From NCBI GenBank assembly GCA_022226935.1, contig CP092081.1:1932416-1996415 (forward strand): DNA of 64,000 nt, written 5' to 3'. How positions within the stretch are numbered: position 1 is the stretch's first letter; each line of letters begins with the position of its first letter. Under the pieces are notes generated by a model. It searched no databases. It saw only the letters and a program-made list of their open reading frames with translations, and was not told where the DNA came from. Source of the stretch: Nitrospira sp. Lineage in GTDB: Bacteria; Nitrospirota; Nitrospiria; Nitrospirales; Nitrospiraceae. This document shows positions 43,861 to 52,790 of the stretch, in pieces. Both the position numbers and the translations under genes were made by a program.

Positions 43861-44505
43861 ATGCGCATTGCTCAGATCAGTCAGTTTTTCGAAGAAGTAT
43901 CATGCGAGAGTGAGAGCCCAGAGGTCAGGAGCGTGGAGTTCGTGACGAGGAGCCTGATGCGGTTCGGCCACGAAGTGACGGTCTTCGCCAGTGGAGATAG
44001 TCGCGTATCAGGAAGATTGGTGCCGGTGTCGCCCCAGGCGCTTCGGCACTATCCGTCGCCCAAGCGGCATCTCTCGGAAGGATTGACGTTTCTGGCAATC
44101 GAGAAGGCCTGTTCCATGGAGTCTTCCTTTGACCTTCTCCACGTCCATGCGGGCTTTGCCGCCTTTCCGCTGATGCGCCGCAGTCCTCTTCCCAGCGTGG
44201 CGACGGTCTATGGCTCGCTCGATGCACCAGAAATTTTGCGGTTGTTCAGAGAGTTTCGTGAATTGCCCTTGGTGGCGACATCCGCCGAACAGATTCGACA
44301 GTGTCCCGAGCTGAATTGGCTCGCGCTCATTCCCGTTCCGGGTCCCCGTCAGCCTAGCGAAGTCCACTCGGAAACCATGGACTCACTGGTCGAAACGGCG
44401 ACCGCCTATACGGCCGTCTATGAAGGCATCGTGGAGACAGCGGCCCGGCATGTTCATGTGGTGAAACCGGCCTATTCTCTCCAGGGCCTGCAGACCACCG
44501 TCTGA
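43861..44505 (+). CDS. Truncated GT4-type glycosyltransferase, N-domain only
   Basis: This protein of about 214 residues matches the N-terminal Rossmann half of family GT4: MRIAQISQFFE...VEFVTRSLMRFGHEVTVFASGDSRV, DLLHVHAGFAAFPLM and PSVATVYGSLDAPEIL. Full enzymes are about 350-400 residues and bind the sugar nucleotide with a second domain, absent here. The remaining C-terminus (LVETATAYTAVYEGIVETAARHVHVVKPAYSL) has no GT-B motif. It is either a degraded gene or a repurposed domain. The frame is open and the ribosome site is present (AAAGGGAAG). Confidence 0.65.
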   Translation: MRIAQISQFFEEVSCESESPEVRSVEFVTRSLMRFGHEVTVFASGDSRVSGRLVPVSPQALRHYPSPKRHLSEGLTFLAIEKACSMESSFDLLHVHAGFAAFPLMRRSPLPSVATVYGSLDAPEILRLFREFRELPLVATSAEQIRQCPELNWLALIPVPGPRQPSEVHSETMDSLVETATAYTAVYEGIVETAARHVHVVKPAYSLQGLQTTV

Positions 44506-44606
44506 CGAATGCGGGTACATCCAACCGGCAGCTCATGGTGAACTCAGTAAGGCGTCATGGGCATGTTGCCTGTGACGCCGGACAGTTCCTCCCTCAATGC
44601 CTAACA

Positions 44607-44687
44607 GTGGCCATGCGCGTCGACTCTGGCCACACCCCAGTGGCCAATATTGAACGCGCTTCTCTTCCCGCAGTGGACTAGCCACTG
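44607..44687. repeat. Cluster of TGGCCA-type and CAGTGG dyads
   Basis: GTGGCCA (44607-44613), TGGCCAC (44627-44633), AGTGGCCA (44639-44646) and the dyad CAGTGG-ACTAG-CCACTG (44671-44687) fall within 80 bp of a region that lacks a gene (44506-44861). It could be a regulatory region for the small zinc-ribbon gene. Confidence 0.45.
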
Positions 44688-44861
44688 GTCTTCAGTCAAA
44701 CACATGCACATCCCATAGCTGTGCGTGCCTCGTAATCTTCTCATACAAACTATCGGGCTTTACGAGTTCCGCCTTCCGGCACGGTGCCGTACAACCTGTG
44801 TCTGGGGCGCGGTATGCCATCCCGAGGATGGCCAGAGATGTCTATTGGCAGGATGGTGGCC

Positions 44862-45077
44862 ATGAACCGGAACGATTTTCTGGTGGCATTATTCGGGCGC
44901 CCCGTCTGGTTCCAGTGCAAGAAATGCCGCCGGGTGATAGCCGGCGAAACGCAGGAGTCTTTTCCCGATATGTGGCAGGACGAAGCGGCGGCCATGGAGG
45001 TCCGGGGCGTGAGTCCTGAAGACTTGTGGTGGTTTGACACTGTTTGTGGGCACTGCCAAGAGCCGCAAAGGAGCTAA
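44862..45077 (+). CDS. Small zinc-ribbon protein
   Basis: This protein of about 71 residues contains CKKC (FQCKKCRRVIAG) and CGHC (TVCGHCQEP), a four-cysteine zinc ribbon around an acidic helix (DMWQDEAAAMEVRGVSPEDL). The start is uncertain: ATG 44862, 44853 and 44838 are all in frame. Its stop codon lies inside the ribosome-site region of the next gene. Function unknown. Confidence 0.6.
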   Translation: MNRNDFLVALFGRPVWFQCKKCRRVIAGETQESFPDMWQDEAAAMEVRGVSPEDLWWFDTVCGHCQEPQRS

Positions 45078-45079
45078 TT

Positions 45080-46309
45080 CTGTTCGAGGGAAGTCTCGCT
45101 CAGACGGTAATAGAGAACGTGGGCCCGGAGTTGGCCTGTGAGCGGCGAACCTTCCGGGCTCTCCGCCAGTTTCGGGCCGGAGTGACTCGAATCATGCCGG
45201 CGGGGCTCTCATCAGAGTTGTTTCGGGTCGTCGATCACATCGTGTGTGTCGCGGGCACCTCCGGTCCGGGAACGGATCTCTGGGACGGCATTCGTCTCGA
45301 ATGCGAACGGGAATTTTCCGGCATCCGTCACGGGAAGGGCACGGTGGCGCATGCGGTCGAATGGGAAATACTGAAGCTCCAAACACGCCTGGAAAGCAGT
45401 GTCTATGGCAATCCGATCCCCTCGGTTCCTCTCTTTCGCAATCGGCACGTGCATATCGGCGTGCTGATCCGGCTCTGGCGGCGGCTTGCCTTGGAGACAG
45501 AAGAATGGCTGGCAAGTCAGGGGTATGACACCTTGCTCGACGTAGGGCCCTGGGGTGGATTCAATTTCGTGCTTGAGCCGGACGGATACACGCGGATGCC
45601 CTTCGCGCGGCTAACCTTAGCCGTGGGTGGATTACCGTCCACGCCCTTTCATGAACAGGGTGGGCCGCTGTTCCAACATTTGCTCCCACGATATCATGCC
45701 GAATTGCAGCAGGCCGGCGTGAATTTTCCTGCGTTCTGGCAGTATCAGCACCCTAAGCATGACGCGTCCGGACGGCTGCTCGAAGTCTCCGGCACACATT
45801 ACCTGCCCATGCATAGCTATGATCGCCGAACGTTCATCAAGGTTCGAGTCTCACGAGATTGCGAGGCGGTTGAGGAAATTGCGCTGCAGGATTTTCTTCT
45901 TCTCCTCGAACGTCTGCAATTCACCACGGATTGGGAGCGGTATCGGGAACAGACGAAGGATGTGGATGCTCGCTTCGATCTCCAGGACTTTATCTCGCTC
46001 AACCATATGGTCGAGGGCGTATATGAGCGGACCGCTGCGGAGGACCGACTCCTTCACGAGATGAAAGACGCGTTCCGCGGAGCCATCCGAACCAGACAGG
46101 TGTTATATGGTTATCTGAGCCAGGTCGTGAAATTGCGTTGGGTGGAGAATCTCTATTGGGCGCTGGCAGAAGCGGCTCTTGGCGTGAAGCGCTACCAGCG
46201 TATGGTCTCGTTCGATCGCGAGGTCTGTCCTCAGATTCCGCCTCGATTGCTCATTCCCGTGCGAAGGCACCTGAACCGTTACCACCACCAGGTTGGCGGA
46301 ACGGCCTGA
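45080..46309 (+). CDS. Hypothetical protein, possibly with a CTG start
   Basis: I do not recognise this 409-residue soluble protein. It is helix-rich (AELQQAGVNFPAFWQYQHPKHD, FDLQDFISLNHMVEGVYERTAAEDRLLHEMKDAFRGAIRTRQ) and ends in a basic tail (IPVRRHLNRYHHQVGG). The only strong ribosome site, AAAGGAG at 45067-45073, sits 6 nt before a CTG at 45080. GTG 45044 would overlap the previous gene by 34 nt and has no such site. It probably forms a unit with the zinc-ribbon gene. No enzyme motif is visible. Confidence 0.6.
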   Translation: MFEGSLAQTVIENVGPELACERRTFRALRQFRAGVTRIMPAGLSSELFRVVDHIVCVAGTSGPGTDLWDGIRLECEREFSGIRHGKGTVAHAVEWEILKLQTRLESSVYGNPIPSVPLFRNRHVHIGVLIRLWRRLALETEEWLASQGYDTLLDVGPWGGFNFVLEPDGYTRMPFARLTLAVGGLPSTPFHEQGGPLFQHLLPRYHAELQQAGVNFPAFWQYQHPKHDASGRLLEVSGTHYLPMHSYDRRTFIKVRVSRDCEAVEEIALQDFLLLLERLQFTTDWERYREQTKDVDARFDLQDFISLNHMVEGVYERTAAEDRLLHEMKDAFRGAIRTRQVLYGYLSQVVKLRWVENLYWALAEAALGVKRYQRMVSFDREVCPQIPPRLLIPVRRHLNRYHHQVGGTA

Positions 46310-46328
46310 GCCCAATCCAGCAGACAGA

Positions 46329-47300
46329 CTAGAGTTTGGTTGCTTCCATGGTGCCGATGCTACCGGTCACCTTATGGCGGCGGCAACGACCGAACCCTGC
46401 CTCCGTCAACCACGCTTCGGCCTCATTCCAGCTATAACATCGGCCTGTTCCGGTGAATCCATACATCAGGAGTGAAAAGACTGCCGCCTCAGCGGGACTA
46501 GTCTGATCCTGCGTGAGAAAATACTCTACGATGAGCAGTTTGCCGCCGCGGCGCAGGGCCTTCTTGGCACGGCGGAGTAATCGCTGGCTGTCCCTTTCAT
46601 TAAAATCGTGGAGCACATTGGAGAGCAGGACCACGTCCATGTCGGTGGGAAGCGGTATGGAGAGGAGGTCTCCTTCTTGGACGTGAAGACGATCCGCCAG
46701 CCGTTCCTGCCGGATTAGCCGTTTGGCGACGGTGACGGACTGGTCCACGACTAGACCCTGCAGTGTGGGATACCGCCGGGCCAAGGCGATCGCATAGGAT
46801 CCTGCTCCGCCCCCCAGGTCCAGAAATCGTTCGGCCTGTCGTGGTAGACGAAATGTGTCGATGGTCGGGTGTGCCAGCATGTGGCTACGCTCCTGCATCG
46901 CGAGGGCAAAACGGCGCTGAAAATTAGCTGTCTTGGTGAGGGGCGCCCATCCAGGCGAGCCACGTCGAATCGCCTTGGTCATGCCGCTCCAATCCATCCA
47001 ATGGTGATTGAGGAGCCACAGCAAGTTGGTGATCGCGAGAGGGCTCGCGCCATCTAAAAACCTGCGCCCCAGGGGAGTATTCCAGTAACGTTCGGTTTTC
47101 AGGCGAAGCAGGCCGAGTCCCGCCAGGGCTTGCAGCAATAGGCGCATGCCTTCGCGTGTCGTTCCACATGATGCGGCAAGTTGCTCAGCACTCCGTCCGC
47201 CCGTACCAATTGCCGTGAACACCCCGAGTTCATTGGCGACGAGGAGGGTTTTGGATTCGGCATATCCGTTCGCCAGGCCCATGAGCTGTTGATAGGTCAT
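46329..47300 (-). CDS. SAM-dependent O-methyltransferase
   Basis: The 323-residue protein has an N-terminal dimerisation winged helix (TYQQLMGLANGYAESKTLLVANELGVF, SCGTTREGMRLLLQALAGLGLL). A class I methyltransferase fold follows: FLDLGGGAGSYAIALARRYP, LHVQEGDLL, MDVVLLSNVLHDFNERDSQRLLRRA and GGKLLIVEYFLTQD. This order fits hydroxyneurosporene/acetylserotonin-type O-methyltransferases; the substrate is unknown. ATG 47300 is the family start, with AAGGG inside an inverted repeat that could hide it. Confidence 0.88.
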   Translation of the reverse strand: MTYQQLMGLANGYAESKTLLVANELGVFTAIGTGGRSAEQLAASCGTTREGMRLLLQALAGLGLLRLKTERYWNTPLGRRFLDGASPLAITNLLWLLNHHWMDWSGMTKAIRRGSPGWAPLTKTANFQRRFALAMQERSHMLAHPTIDTFRLPRQAERFLDLGGGAGSYAIALARRYPTLQGLVVDQSVTVAKRLIRQERLADRLHVQEGDLLSIPLPTDMDVVLLSNVLHDFNERDSQRLLRRAKKALRRGGKLLIVEYFLTQDQTSPAEAAVFSLLMYGFTGTGRCYSWNEAEAWLTEAGFGRCRRHKVTGSIGTMEATKL

Positions 47301-47302
47301 AG

Positions 47303-47363
47303 ACAGTGCCCTTCGAGAAGTGCCCAAGCTCGCGCCTGCTACATTCCGGCCGAAGGGCACTGT
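47303..47363 (-). repeat. 13-bp perfect inverted repeat in the methyltransferase leader
   Basis: ACAGTGCCCTTCG (47303-47315) and CGAAGGGCACTGT (47351-47363) are perfect complements, separated by 35 nt. On the minus-strand messenger the arm next to the start codon holds the Shine-Dalgarno AAGGG, so the stem would mask it. Confidence 0.7.
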
Positions 47364-47476
47364 ACCATCGCGGGTTAGTGAGTGGCGACGATAAGCGCGA
47401 ATAGTTCATCGGTACTCGTGGCGCCGCCCCCCCGCCGCCCACCTTTCCTTCAGGGCCCTGATTCTGATAGAAGCGT

Positions 47477-48232
47477 ATGATGCTTGATGTTCTTGGTCTC
47501 GGCGTGGTCGCGGGCCTCATTCCAGTCTACCTTGGGATTTTCGCCGCCCTCTATCTGGGGAAGGTGTTGCCACGTACCTGGGAGGGTGGGCTGATTGGGG
47601 TAGCGAACGGGGTGCTGGTCTATCTCTTTTTCGACCTCATGCACGAAGCCACCGAGCAGACGGGCGCGCGTGATCCGATTTCGTGGCTGGTATTTTTGGG
47701 CAGCCTGGCCGTGAGTTTTGTCGGCTTAGTCGCTGTGGAATCGAGCCAGGTCTTCGGCGCGCGTGCCGGAAATCGGATTCTGCCGTTGCCGTACATGATT
47801 GCGGTGGGCATGGGGCTGCACAATCTCGGAGAAGGACTCGCCATCGGCACCAGTTACGCCGGCGGTCAATATACGCTGAGCGCCTTGTTGGTGGCGGGGT
47901 TCGGCCTGCACAATGGAACCGAGGGATTCGGCATCGTCGGGGCTGCCGGGAAAACGCCGCTCTCCTGGCGCGATGTGGCGCTGCTCGGGCTGATTGCCGG
48001 ATTGCCGACCTGCGTGGGAACGGTTCTCAGCGGGCAAGGGGTGTCGTCCTACTTTTCGATCTGTTTCTACGCATTGGCTGCCGGCTCGTTGCTCTACGTG
48101 GTGCTCTCGCTCACGGTGATATCGTACACGGCGACGCGCCGGCTGCAGGTGTCGGCAGGGATGTTTGCGGGCATCGCGATCATGTATCTCACGGCCATGC
48201 TATTGACGCTGGTCAGCGGCGTTCGCAGCTGA
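47477..48232 (+). CDS. ZIP-family metal transporter
   Basis: The 251-residue membrane protein has about eight hydrophobic helices and the ZIP metal site in TM4 and TM5: MGLHNLGEGLAIGTSYAGG and FGLHNGTEGFGIVGA (HNxxEG twice). A His-containing cytoplasmic segment (FFDLMHEATEQTG) lies between helices. It should import zinc or a related divalent metal. The ATGATG start lacks a strong ribosome site. Confidence 0.88.
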   Translation: MMLDVLGLGVVAGLIPVYLGIFAALYLGKVLPRTWEGGLIGVANGVLVYLFFDLMHEATEQTGARDPISWLVFLGSLAVSFVGLVAVESSQVFGARAGNRILPLPYMIAVGMGLHNLGEGLAIGTSYAGGQYTLSALLVAGFGLHNGTEGFGIVGAAGKTPLSWRDVALLGLIAGLPTCVGTVLSGQGVSSYFSICFYALAAGSLLYVVLSLTVISYTATRRLQVSAGMFAGIAIMYLTAMLLTLVSGVRS

Positions 48233-48458
48233 CGAGGGCCCTTTCGCGCGGCGTTCCCTCCATCACTCTGTCTCGCGTTCCTGCCTGTATGTTCGTGTCT
48301 GGCTCGTCCTTTTTGCCCTACCACTGCGTTGCACAAAAGAATGGCGTGAGTCGCACCGGGCTGGTGGCTCGGCGCTTCAATTGACCCCGCGACAGCCGGT
48401 TGTGTATAAAATGGTCTGCTTGGTCGGAAGGCTGATTTTTTTTCGGGAGGCGTTCATC

Positions 48459-49562
48459 ATGGCGGGACGGGAATTTCACGACGGAGCCAAGGATGGCTTG
48501 GAGGCTTTGGAGCCTCTGGATCCCGAGAAGATTCATTCTTTTTCGGAATTGCTGGAAGCGATGCGGAAGACCGCGTTCGGCGGCCGTCGCCTGGGCGAGG
48601 CCTACGAAACGCTTGCCGCGATGATCGAGGATCCTGACTGCAAAGTCGTGTTGACGCTGTCGGGCGCCATGACGATTGCCAAAATGGGCAAGATCATCAG
48701 CACCATGATCGACCGCGGCATGGTGCAAGCGATTGTCTCGACCGGCGCACTGGTGGCGCACGGCTTGAGCGAATCGGTGGGCAAGCTGCACTACCGGCAT
48801 GAACCGTCCCATACCGATGAGGAGCTGTTTCAAAAGGGCTACAATCGCGTCTATGACACGCTCGAGATGGAGTCGAATCTGAACTATGTCGAGCATGTGG
48901 TGTCGCAGACCATGAAACGCATCAATGTCGATCAGCCCCTCTCGTCAAATTTTCTGACCCGCGAATTGGGCAAGACGCTGGCCGAAGAGTTTGAAGGCCC
49001 CGGCATTCTCAAGAGCGCCTATCTCAAGAACGTGCCGGTCTATATTCCCGCGTTTACCGACTCTGAAATGGGCTTGGACGTGGGGACTTGGGCCATGGGC
49101 AAGCAGATCGATTTTACCCGCAGTCAGATCAAAGAAGGCGGGGATGTGGCGGTGTTACGCGCGCTGCATCAGACCTGTCCCGTGTTCAATCCCTATCTCG
49201 ACCTCAATCATTATGCAGAAGAAGTCCTGGGCTCCACGCGGCTCGGGATTTTCACGATCGGCGGCGGGGTGCCTCGCAATTGGGCGCAGCAAGTGGCTCC
49301 CTATATTGAAATCAGCAATACGCGTCTCGGGCTCAACGTGCAACCCCCGCGCTTCCACTATGGCGTGCGGATCTGCCCTGAACCGGACTATTGGGGCGGG
49401 CTGAGCGGGTGCACCTATCAAGAAGGCATCTCCTGGGGCAAATTCGTCCCGCCGGCCGAGGGGGGCCGTTTTGCCGAAGTCCTCAGTGACGCGACGCTGG
49501 TGTGGCCGCTGCTGATGGTGGGATTATTGGAACGGTGCGCCGTGAAGAGTGTCTCCGCATGA
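48459..49562 (+). CDS. Deoxyhypusine-synthase-family protein
   Basis: The 367-residue protein has the family NAD-dependent aminobutyl-transfer fold (SGAMTIAKMGKIISTMIDRGMVQAIVSTGALVAHGL, PVYIPAFTDSEMGLD) and the catalytic Lys in EGISWGKFVPP (residue 328). Bacteria lack eIF5A hypusination, and such enzymes are thought to make polyamines such as homospermidine or spermidine from putrescine. Agmatinase and arginine decarboxylase lie 3-5 kb downstream, which fits a polyamine role. GGGAGG precedes ATG 48459. The DsbA-like gene overlaps its stop by 4 nt. Confidence 0.85.
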   Translation: MAGREFHDGAKDGLEALEPLDPEKIHSFSELLEAMRKTAFGGRRLGEAYETLAAMIEDPDCKVVLTLSGAMTIAKMGKIISTMIDRGMVQAIVSTGALVAHGLSESVGKLHYRHEPSHTDEELFQKGYNRVYDTLEMESNLNYVEHVVSQTMKRINVDQPLSSNFLTRELGKTLAEEFEGPGILKSAYLKNVPVYIPAFTDSEMGLDVGTWAMGKQIDFTRSQIKEGGDVAVLRALHQTCPVFNPYLDLNHYAEEVLGSTRLGIFTIGGGVPRNWAQQVAPYIEISNTRLGLNVQPPRFHYGVRICPEPDYWGGLSGCTYQEGISWGKFVPPAEGGRFAEVLSDATLVWPLLMVGLLERCAVKSVSA

Positions 49563-50212
49563 CCCCCGCGGCTGGTTGGAGGCTGAGGGTCGGGGTGCCA
49601 TTCCTGCTGCTCATGCTCACCACGGCCTTGGCCATGGCGGCAAGCTCCCCGACGATCGACAACCGTATGCGGGGGAAGGCGGATGCGCCGATCACCCTGA
49701 TCGAGTACTCGGACTTCACCTGCGGCTACTGTTTGAAATTTTTCAAGGAAACCTGGCCGAAGATTCACGCGCGCTACGTCGAGACGGGGAAGGTGCGGTT
49801 TCTCTACAAGGATTATCCCCGCGCCGACCAGGGCCCCGGTGTGACGGCCGCTCTTGCCGCCCGTTGCGCCGGAGATCAGGGCACCTACTGGCCGATGCAT
49901 GACCGCCTCTTTTCCGCCGACGGCCGGCTGGATGTGGATAGTTATTCCCAGTATGCCAAAGCCATCGGGCTTGACCAATCGAAGTTTCGGCAATGTCTGC
50001 GCGATGCCCCACATATGAAGGCGATTTTTCAAGATCGCGACGAGGCCAATGCGTGGGGATTTCACGGCACGCCCGGCTTCATTCTGATGCGGACGGCGCA
50101 GCAGCCGACGGCCCAGAATCCGGCGCTTGCGATTCCGGGGGCGTTCCCCTTTGCCGCGTTTGAGGAAGAAATCGAGAAACTCCTCGCGGCCTCGGGAGAG
50201 AAAGCGAAGTAA
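49559..50212 (+). CDS. DsbA-like periplasmic thiol protein
   Basis: This 217-residue protein has a signal peptide (FLLLMLTTALAMAASS) and a DsbA/Com1-type fold: IEYSDFTCGYCLKFFKETWPKI with CGYC, a helical insert (ADQGPGVTAALAARCAGDQGTYWPMHDRLF) and FHGTPGFILM at the cis-Pro. It should oxidise or isomerise thiols in the periplasm. The ATG overlaps the deoxyhypusine-synthase-like stop in ATGA, so translation is coupled, although no functional link is evident. A second Cys (AARCAG) and QCLRDAP are present. Confidence 0.85.
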   Translation: MTPAAGWRLRVGVPFLLLMLTTALAMAASSPTIDNRMRGKADAPITLIEYSDFTCGYCLKFFKETWPKIHARYVETGKVRFLYKDYPRADQGPGVTAALAARCAGDQGTYWPMHDRLFSADGRLDVDSYSQYAKAIGLDQSKFRQCLRDAPHMKAIFQDRDEANAWGFHGTPGFILMRTAQQPTAQNPALAIPGAFPFAAFEEEIEKLLAASGEKAK

Positions 50213-50293
50213 GGTCACTCATGCGGGTGAGAGACAGTGGGATGAATATCGTGACGAGCATCATCGTCTAGCCAGGAAAGAGGAAACTGCACT

Positions 50294-50572
50294 ATGGGGT
50301 CTAAACAAGCCTTTTGGACTGTGGCTGCAAAGGATGGAGAGCCGGATCTGTGGGTGTGCATGTCCTGTTTGAGCGAGGCATTTTGCCGCAAGGTGCCCAT
50401 GCCCGCTTGTCCGACCTGTCACGGGGTCTCGACCTATGAAGCGTTTACCCTGGCGGCGGTGCAGGATTGGGGAACCGACGAGTTGATCGCCAAAGCCGTG
50501 GCTGCTCAGCAGGAAGGGGCGGCCCTCAGCGCAGCGGCTTCCGCGACGCCTCCTGTGGAGTCCGTGCAGTAG
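50294..50572 (+). CDS. Small zinc-ribbon protein
   Basis: This 92-residue protein has CMSC and CPTC (LWVCMSCLSEAFCRKVPMPACPTCHGVSTYEAF), a likely zinc site, and an Ala/Glu-rich tail. AAGAGGAAA precedes the ATG by a normal gap. It sits between the DsbA-like and aldehyde dehydrogenase genes on the same strand. Function unknown. Confidence 0.65.
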   Translation: MGSKQAFWTVAAKDGEPDLWVCMSCLSEAFCRKVPMPACPTCHGVSTYEAFTLAAVQDWGTDELIAKAVAAQQEGAALSAAASATPPVESVQ

Positions 50573-50600
50573 CGAGTGTTCCTCTCCGGGAGTTGGTCCG

Positions 50601-52031
50601 TTGGAAAATGGACGTCCATTTCTAGTCGGCGGCCGCTGGTCTCAATCTACGACGGTCGCCCCTGTACGAAATCCCTACACAGGCGAGACGATTGCCCATG
50701 TCTGCCAGGCGAGTCCGGCGGATGCGGAAGCGGCCATGCAGTCTTCGGTCGAAGGCGCGGCGGCGATGCGTCGCTTATCGGGTTATGCGCGATCGACGCT
50801 GTTGGCCAACGCGGCTCAGGCTCTGCAGGCGCGGCAGGAAGAATTCGCGCGTACGATGACGGTGGAGGCCGGTAAACCGCTGACGGATGCCCGTCGTGAA
50901 GTCGGCCGTGCCATTCAAACGCTCTCGATTGCCGGGGAAGAAGCCAAACGAATCGGCGGCGAGGTGGTGCCGCTGGATTGGTCGCCCGGCATGGAGTCTT
51001 ATTGGGGCGTGACGCGGCGGTTTCCCATCGGGCCGATCCTCGGGATTACCCCCTTCAACTTTCCGCTCAATCTCGTCGTGCACAAGGTGGCGCCGGCGTT
51101 GGCAGCGGGCAACTCGATTTTGATCAAGCCGGCTCCCCAGACACCGCTGACGGCGCTGCTGCTTGGCGATCTGCTGCTCAAGGCCGGGGTGCCGCCGGGA
51201 GGACTCAATATTCTGCCCTGTGACAATACCGTCGCTGAACAATTGGTCGTGGATTCTCGATTCAAGCTCCTGAGTTTCACCGGGAGTGCATCAGTCGGGT
51301 GGATGTTGAAAGCCAAGTGCGGCAAGAAAAAAGTCGTGCTTGAATTGGGCGGCAATGCCGCGGTGATCATCGAGCCGGATGCGGATGTGGAGTATGCGGC
51401 CCAGCGCTGCGTCACGGGCGGGTTCACGTATGCGGGGCAGACTTGTATCTCCGTTCAGCGGATTTTTGTGCATGAATCCATCGCCGAGTCGTTTACCGAA
51501 CAGCTCATGACCAAGGTGCGAGGGTTGGCGACGGGGGACCCGGGCGACGAGCGTACCGTCGTTGGGCCCTTGATCGACGCCGGTGCCGCGCAGCGCATCG
51601 AGGGCTGGATCGGCGAAGCGGTGGCTCAAGGCGCGTGTCTGCTGTCGGGCGGGTCGCGTGAAGGATCGGTGGTAAGGCCCACGGTCTTGTCTCAGGTGAC
51701 CGCCGCGATGAACGTCTCTTGCCGCGAAGTGTTCGGCCCGCTGGTGACGCTCACGCCCTATCGTGAGTTCGAGGCGGCATTGAACGCCGTCAATGAATCG
51801 GACTATGGGTTGCAAGCGGGGATCTTCACCAATAATATCGGGCGCATTTTTCAGGCCTTCGAGCAGTTGGAGGTCGGCGGAGTGCTGGCGAATGAAATTC
51901 CCACCTTCCGTGCGGACCACATGCCCTATGGCGGCATCAAGGATTCCGGCATCGGGCGCGAAGGCCTGCGGTATGCGATCGAGGATATGACCGAGCCGAA
52001 GTTGCTGGTCGTGAATCTCCGGCGCCCGTGA
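50601..52031 (+). CDS. Aldehyde dehydrogenase family protein
   Basis: The 476-residue NAD(P)-dependent dehydrogenase has the cofactor fold GITPFNFPLNLVVHKVAPALAAGNSILIKP and FTGSASVGWML, the general-base Glu in LELGGNAAVI, the catalytic Cys in YAGQTCISVQR and EVFGPLVTL. It resembles succinate-semialdehyde, lactaldehyde or GapN-like enzymes; the substrate is not clear. It uses TTG 50601 behind CGGGAG. Being in a polyamine-gene region, it could oxidise an aminoaldehyde such as 4-aminobutanal (inference). Confidence 0.88.
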   Translation: MENGRPFLVGGRWSQSTTVAPVRNPYTGETIAHVCQASPADAEAAMQSSVEGAAAMRRLSGYARSTLLANAAQALQARQEEFARTMTVEAGKPLTDARREVGRAIQTLSIAGEEAKRIGGEVVPLDWSPGMESYWGVTRRFPIGPILGITPFNFPLNLVVHKVAPALAAGNSILIKPAPQTPLTALLLGDLLLKAGVPPGGLNILPCDNTVAEQLVVDSRFKLLSFTGSASVGWMLKAKCGKKKVVLELGGNAAVIIEPDADVEYAAQRCVTGGFTYAGQTCISVQRIFVHESIAESFTEQLMTKVRGLATGDPGDERTVVGPLIDAGAAQRIEGWIGEAVAQGACLLSGGSREGSVVRPTVLSQVTAAMNVSCREVFGPLVTLTPYREFEAALNAVNESDYGLQAGIFTNNIGRIFQAFEQLEVGGVLANEIPTFRADHMPYGGIKDSGIGREGLRYAIEDMTEPKLLVVNLRRP

Positions 52032-52206
52032 AAGAAAGCGCCGGCAGGGCAAAAAAACCCCTCTCGCCGTATTGCGGATGCGGAACAAACTTGATACAAC
52101 TTCCGCGCGTGTCGCCGCATGATCACACGCGCGGCCCAGGCCTTGTGACAATTCATCGAACACTCAGGCGGAGTGCGTTCGACGCGGGATGAAGAGGGAG
52201 ACCTAC

Positions 52207-52782
52207 ATGGTACCAACACACATGTTTTTGACGAGGGGCGTCGGAGTGCACAAGGAAAAGTTGGCTGCGTTCGAGCAGGCCTTGCGTAGTGCCGGCGTGG
52301 CCTATTGCAACCTCGTCAGCGTCTCGTCCATCCTGCCCCCCAATTGCAAAATCCTTCCGCGCAAACGCGGGGAGAAATTGTTGAATCCAGGGGAAATCAC
52401 CTTTTGCGTCATGGCCCGATCAGAGACCAACGAACGCAACCGGCTCATCTCTGCCTCCATCGGCTTGGCGATTCCAACCGATCGTGATACCTACGGCTAT
52501 CTCTCCGAGCACCATGCCTATGGTGAAACGGACGAAGAATCCGGCGAATACACGGAAGACCTGGCGGCCCAGATGCTCGCCACCACCCAGGGGATCGAGT
52601 TCGATCCCGATGTGGCCTGGAAGGAACGCGAGCAGGTCTTCAAGATGGGCGGAAAAATCGTTCGCACGCTCAACATCACACAATCCGCAGTGGGGCGGCC
52701 GAACCGTTGGACCTGCGTAATTGCCTTGGCGGTGTTCATCCCCACGGAAAACATTCCCAAGAGTCTGCGAAACAAGGCGTAG
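52207..52782 (+). CDS. Pyruvoyl-dependent arginine decarboxylase
   Basis: The 191-residue proenzyme matches PvlArg[45 protein letters not shown]. It cleaves itself, here most likely between S40 and S41, to make the pyruvoyl group, then decarboxylates arginine to agmatine. I start it at ATG 52207 with AGAGGGA upstream; ATG 52189 is also in frame. It lies 8 nt before the agmatinase gene, so the two form the arginine to agmatine to putrescine route. Confidence 0.93.
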   Translation: MVPTHMFLTRGVGVHKEKLAAFEQALRSAGVAYCNLVSVSSILPPNCKILPRKRGEKLLNPGEITFCVMARSETNERNRLISASIGLAIPTDRDTYGYLSEHHAYGETDEESGEYTEDLAAQMLATTQGIEFDPDVAWKEREQVFKMGGKIVRTLNITQSAVGRPNRWTCVIALAVFIPTENIPKSLRNKA

Positions 52783-52790
52783 CAGCGGCG

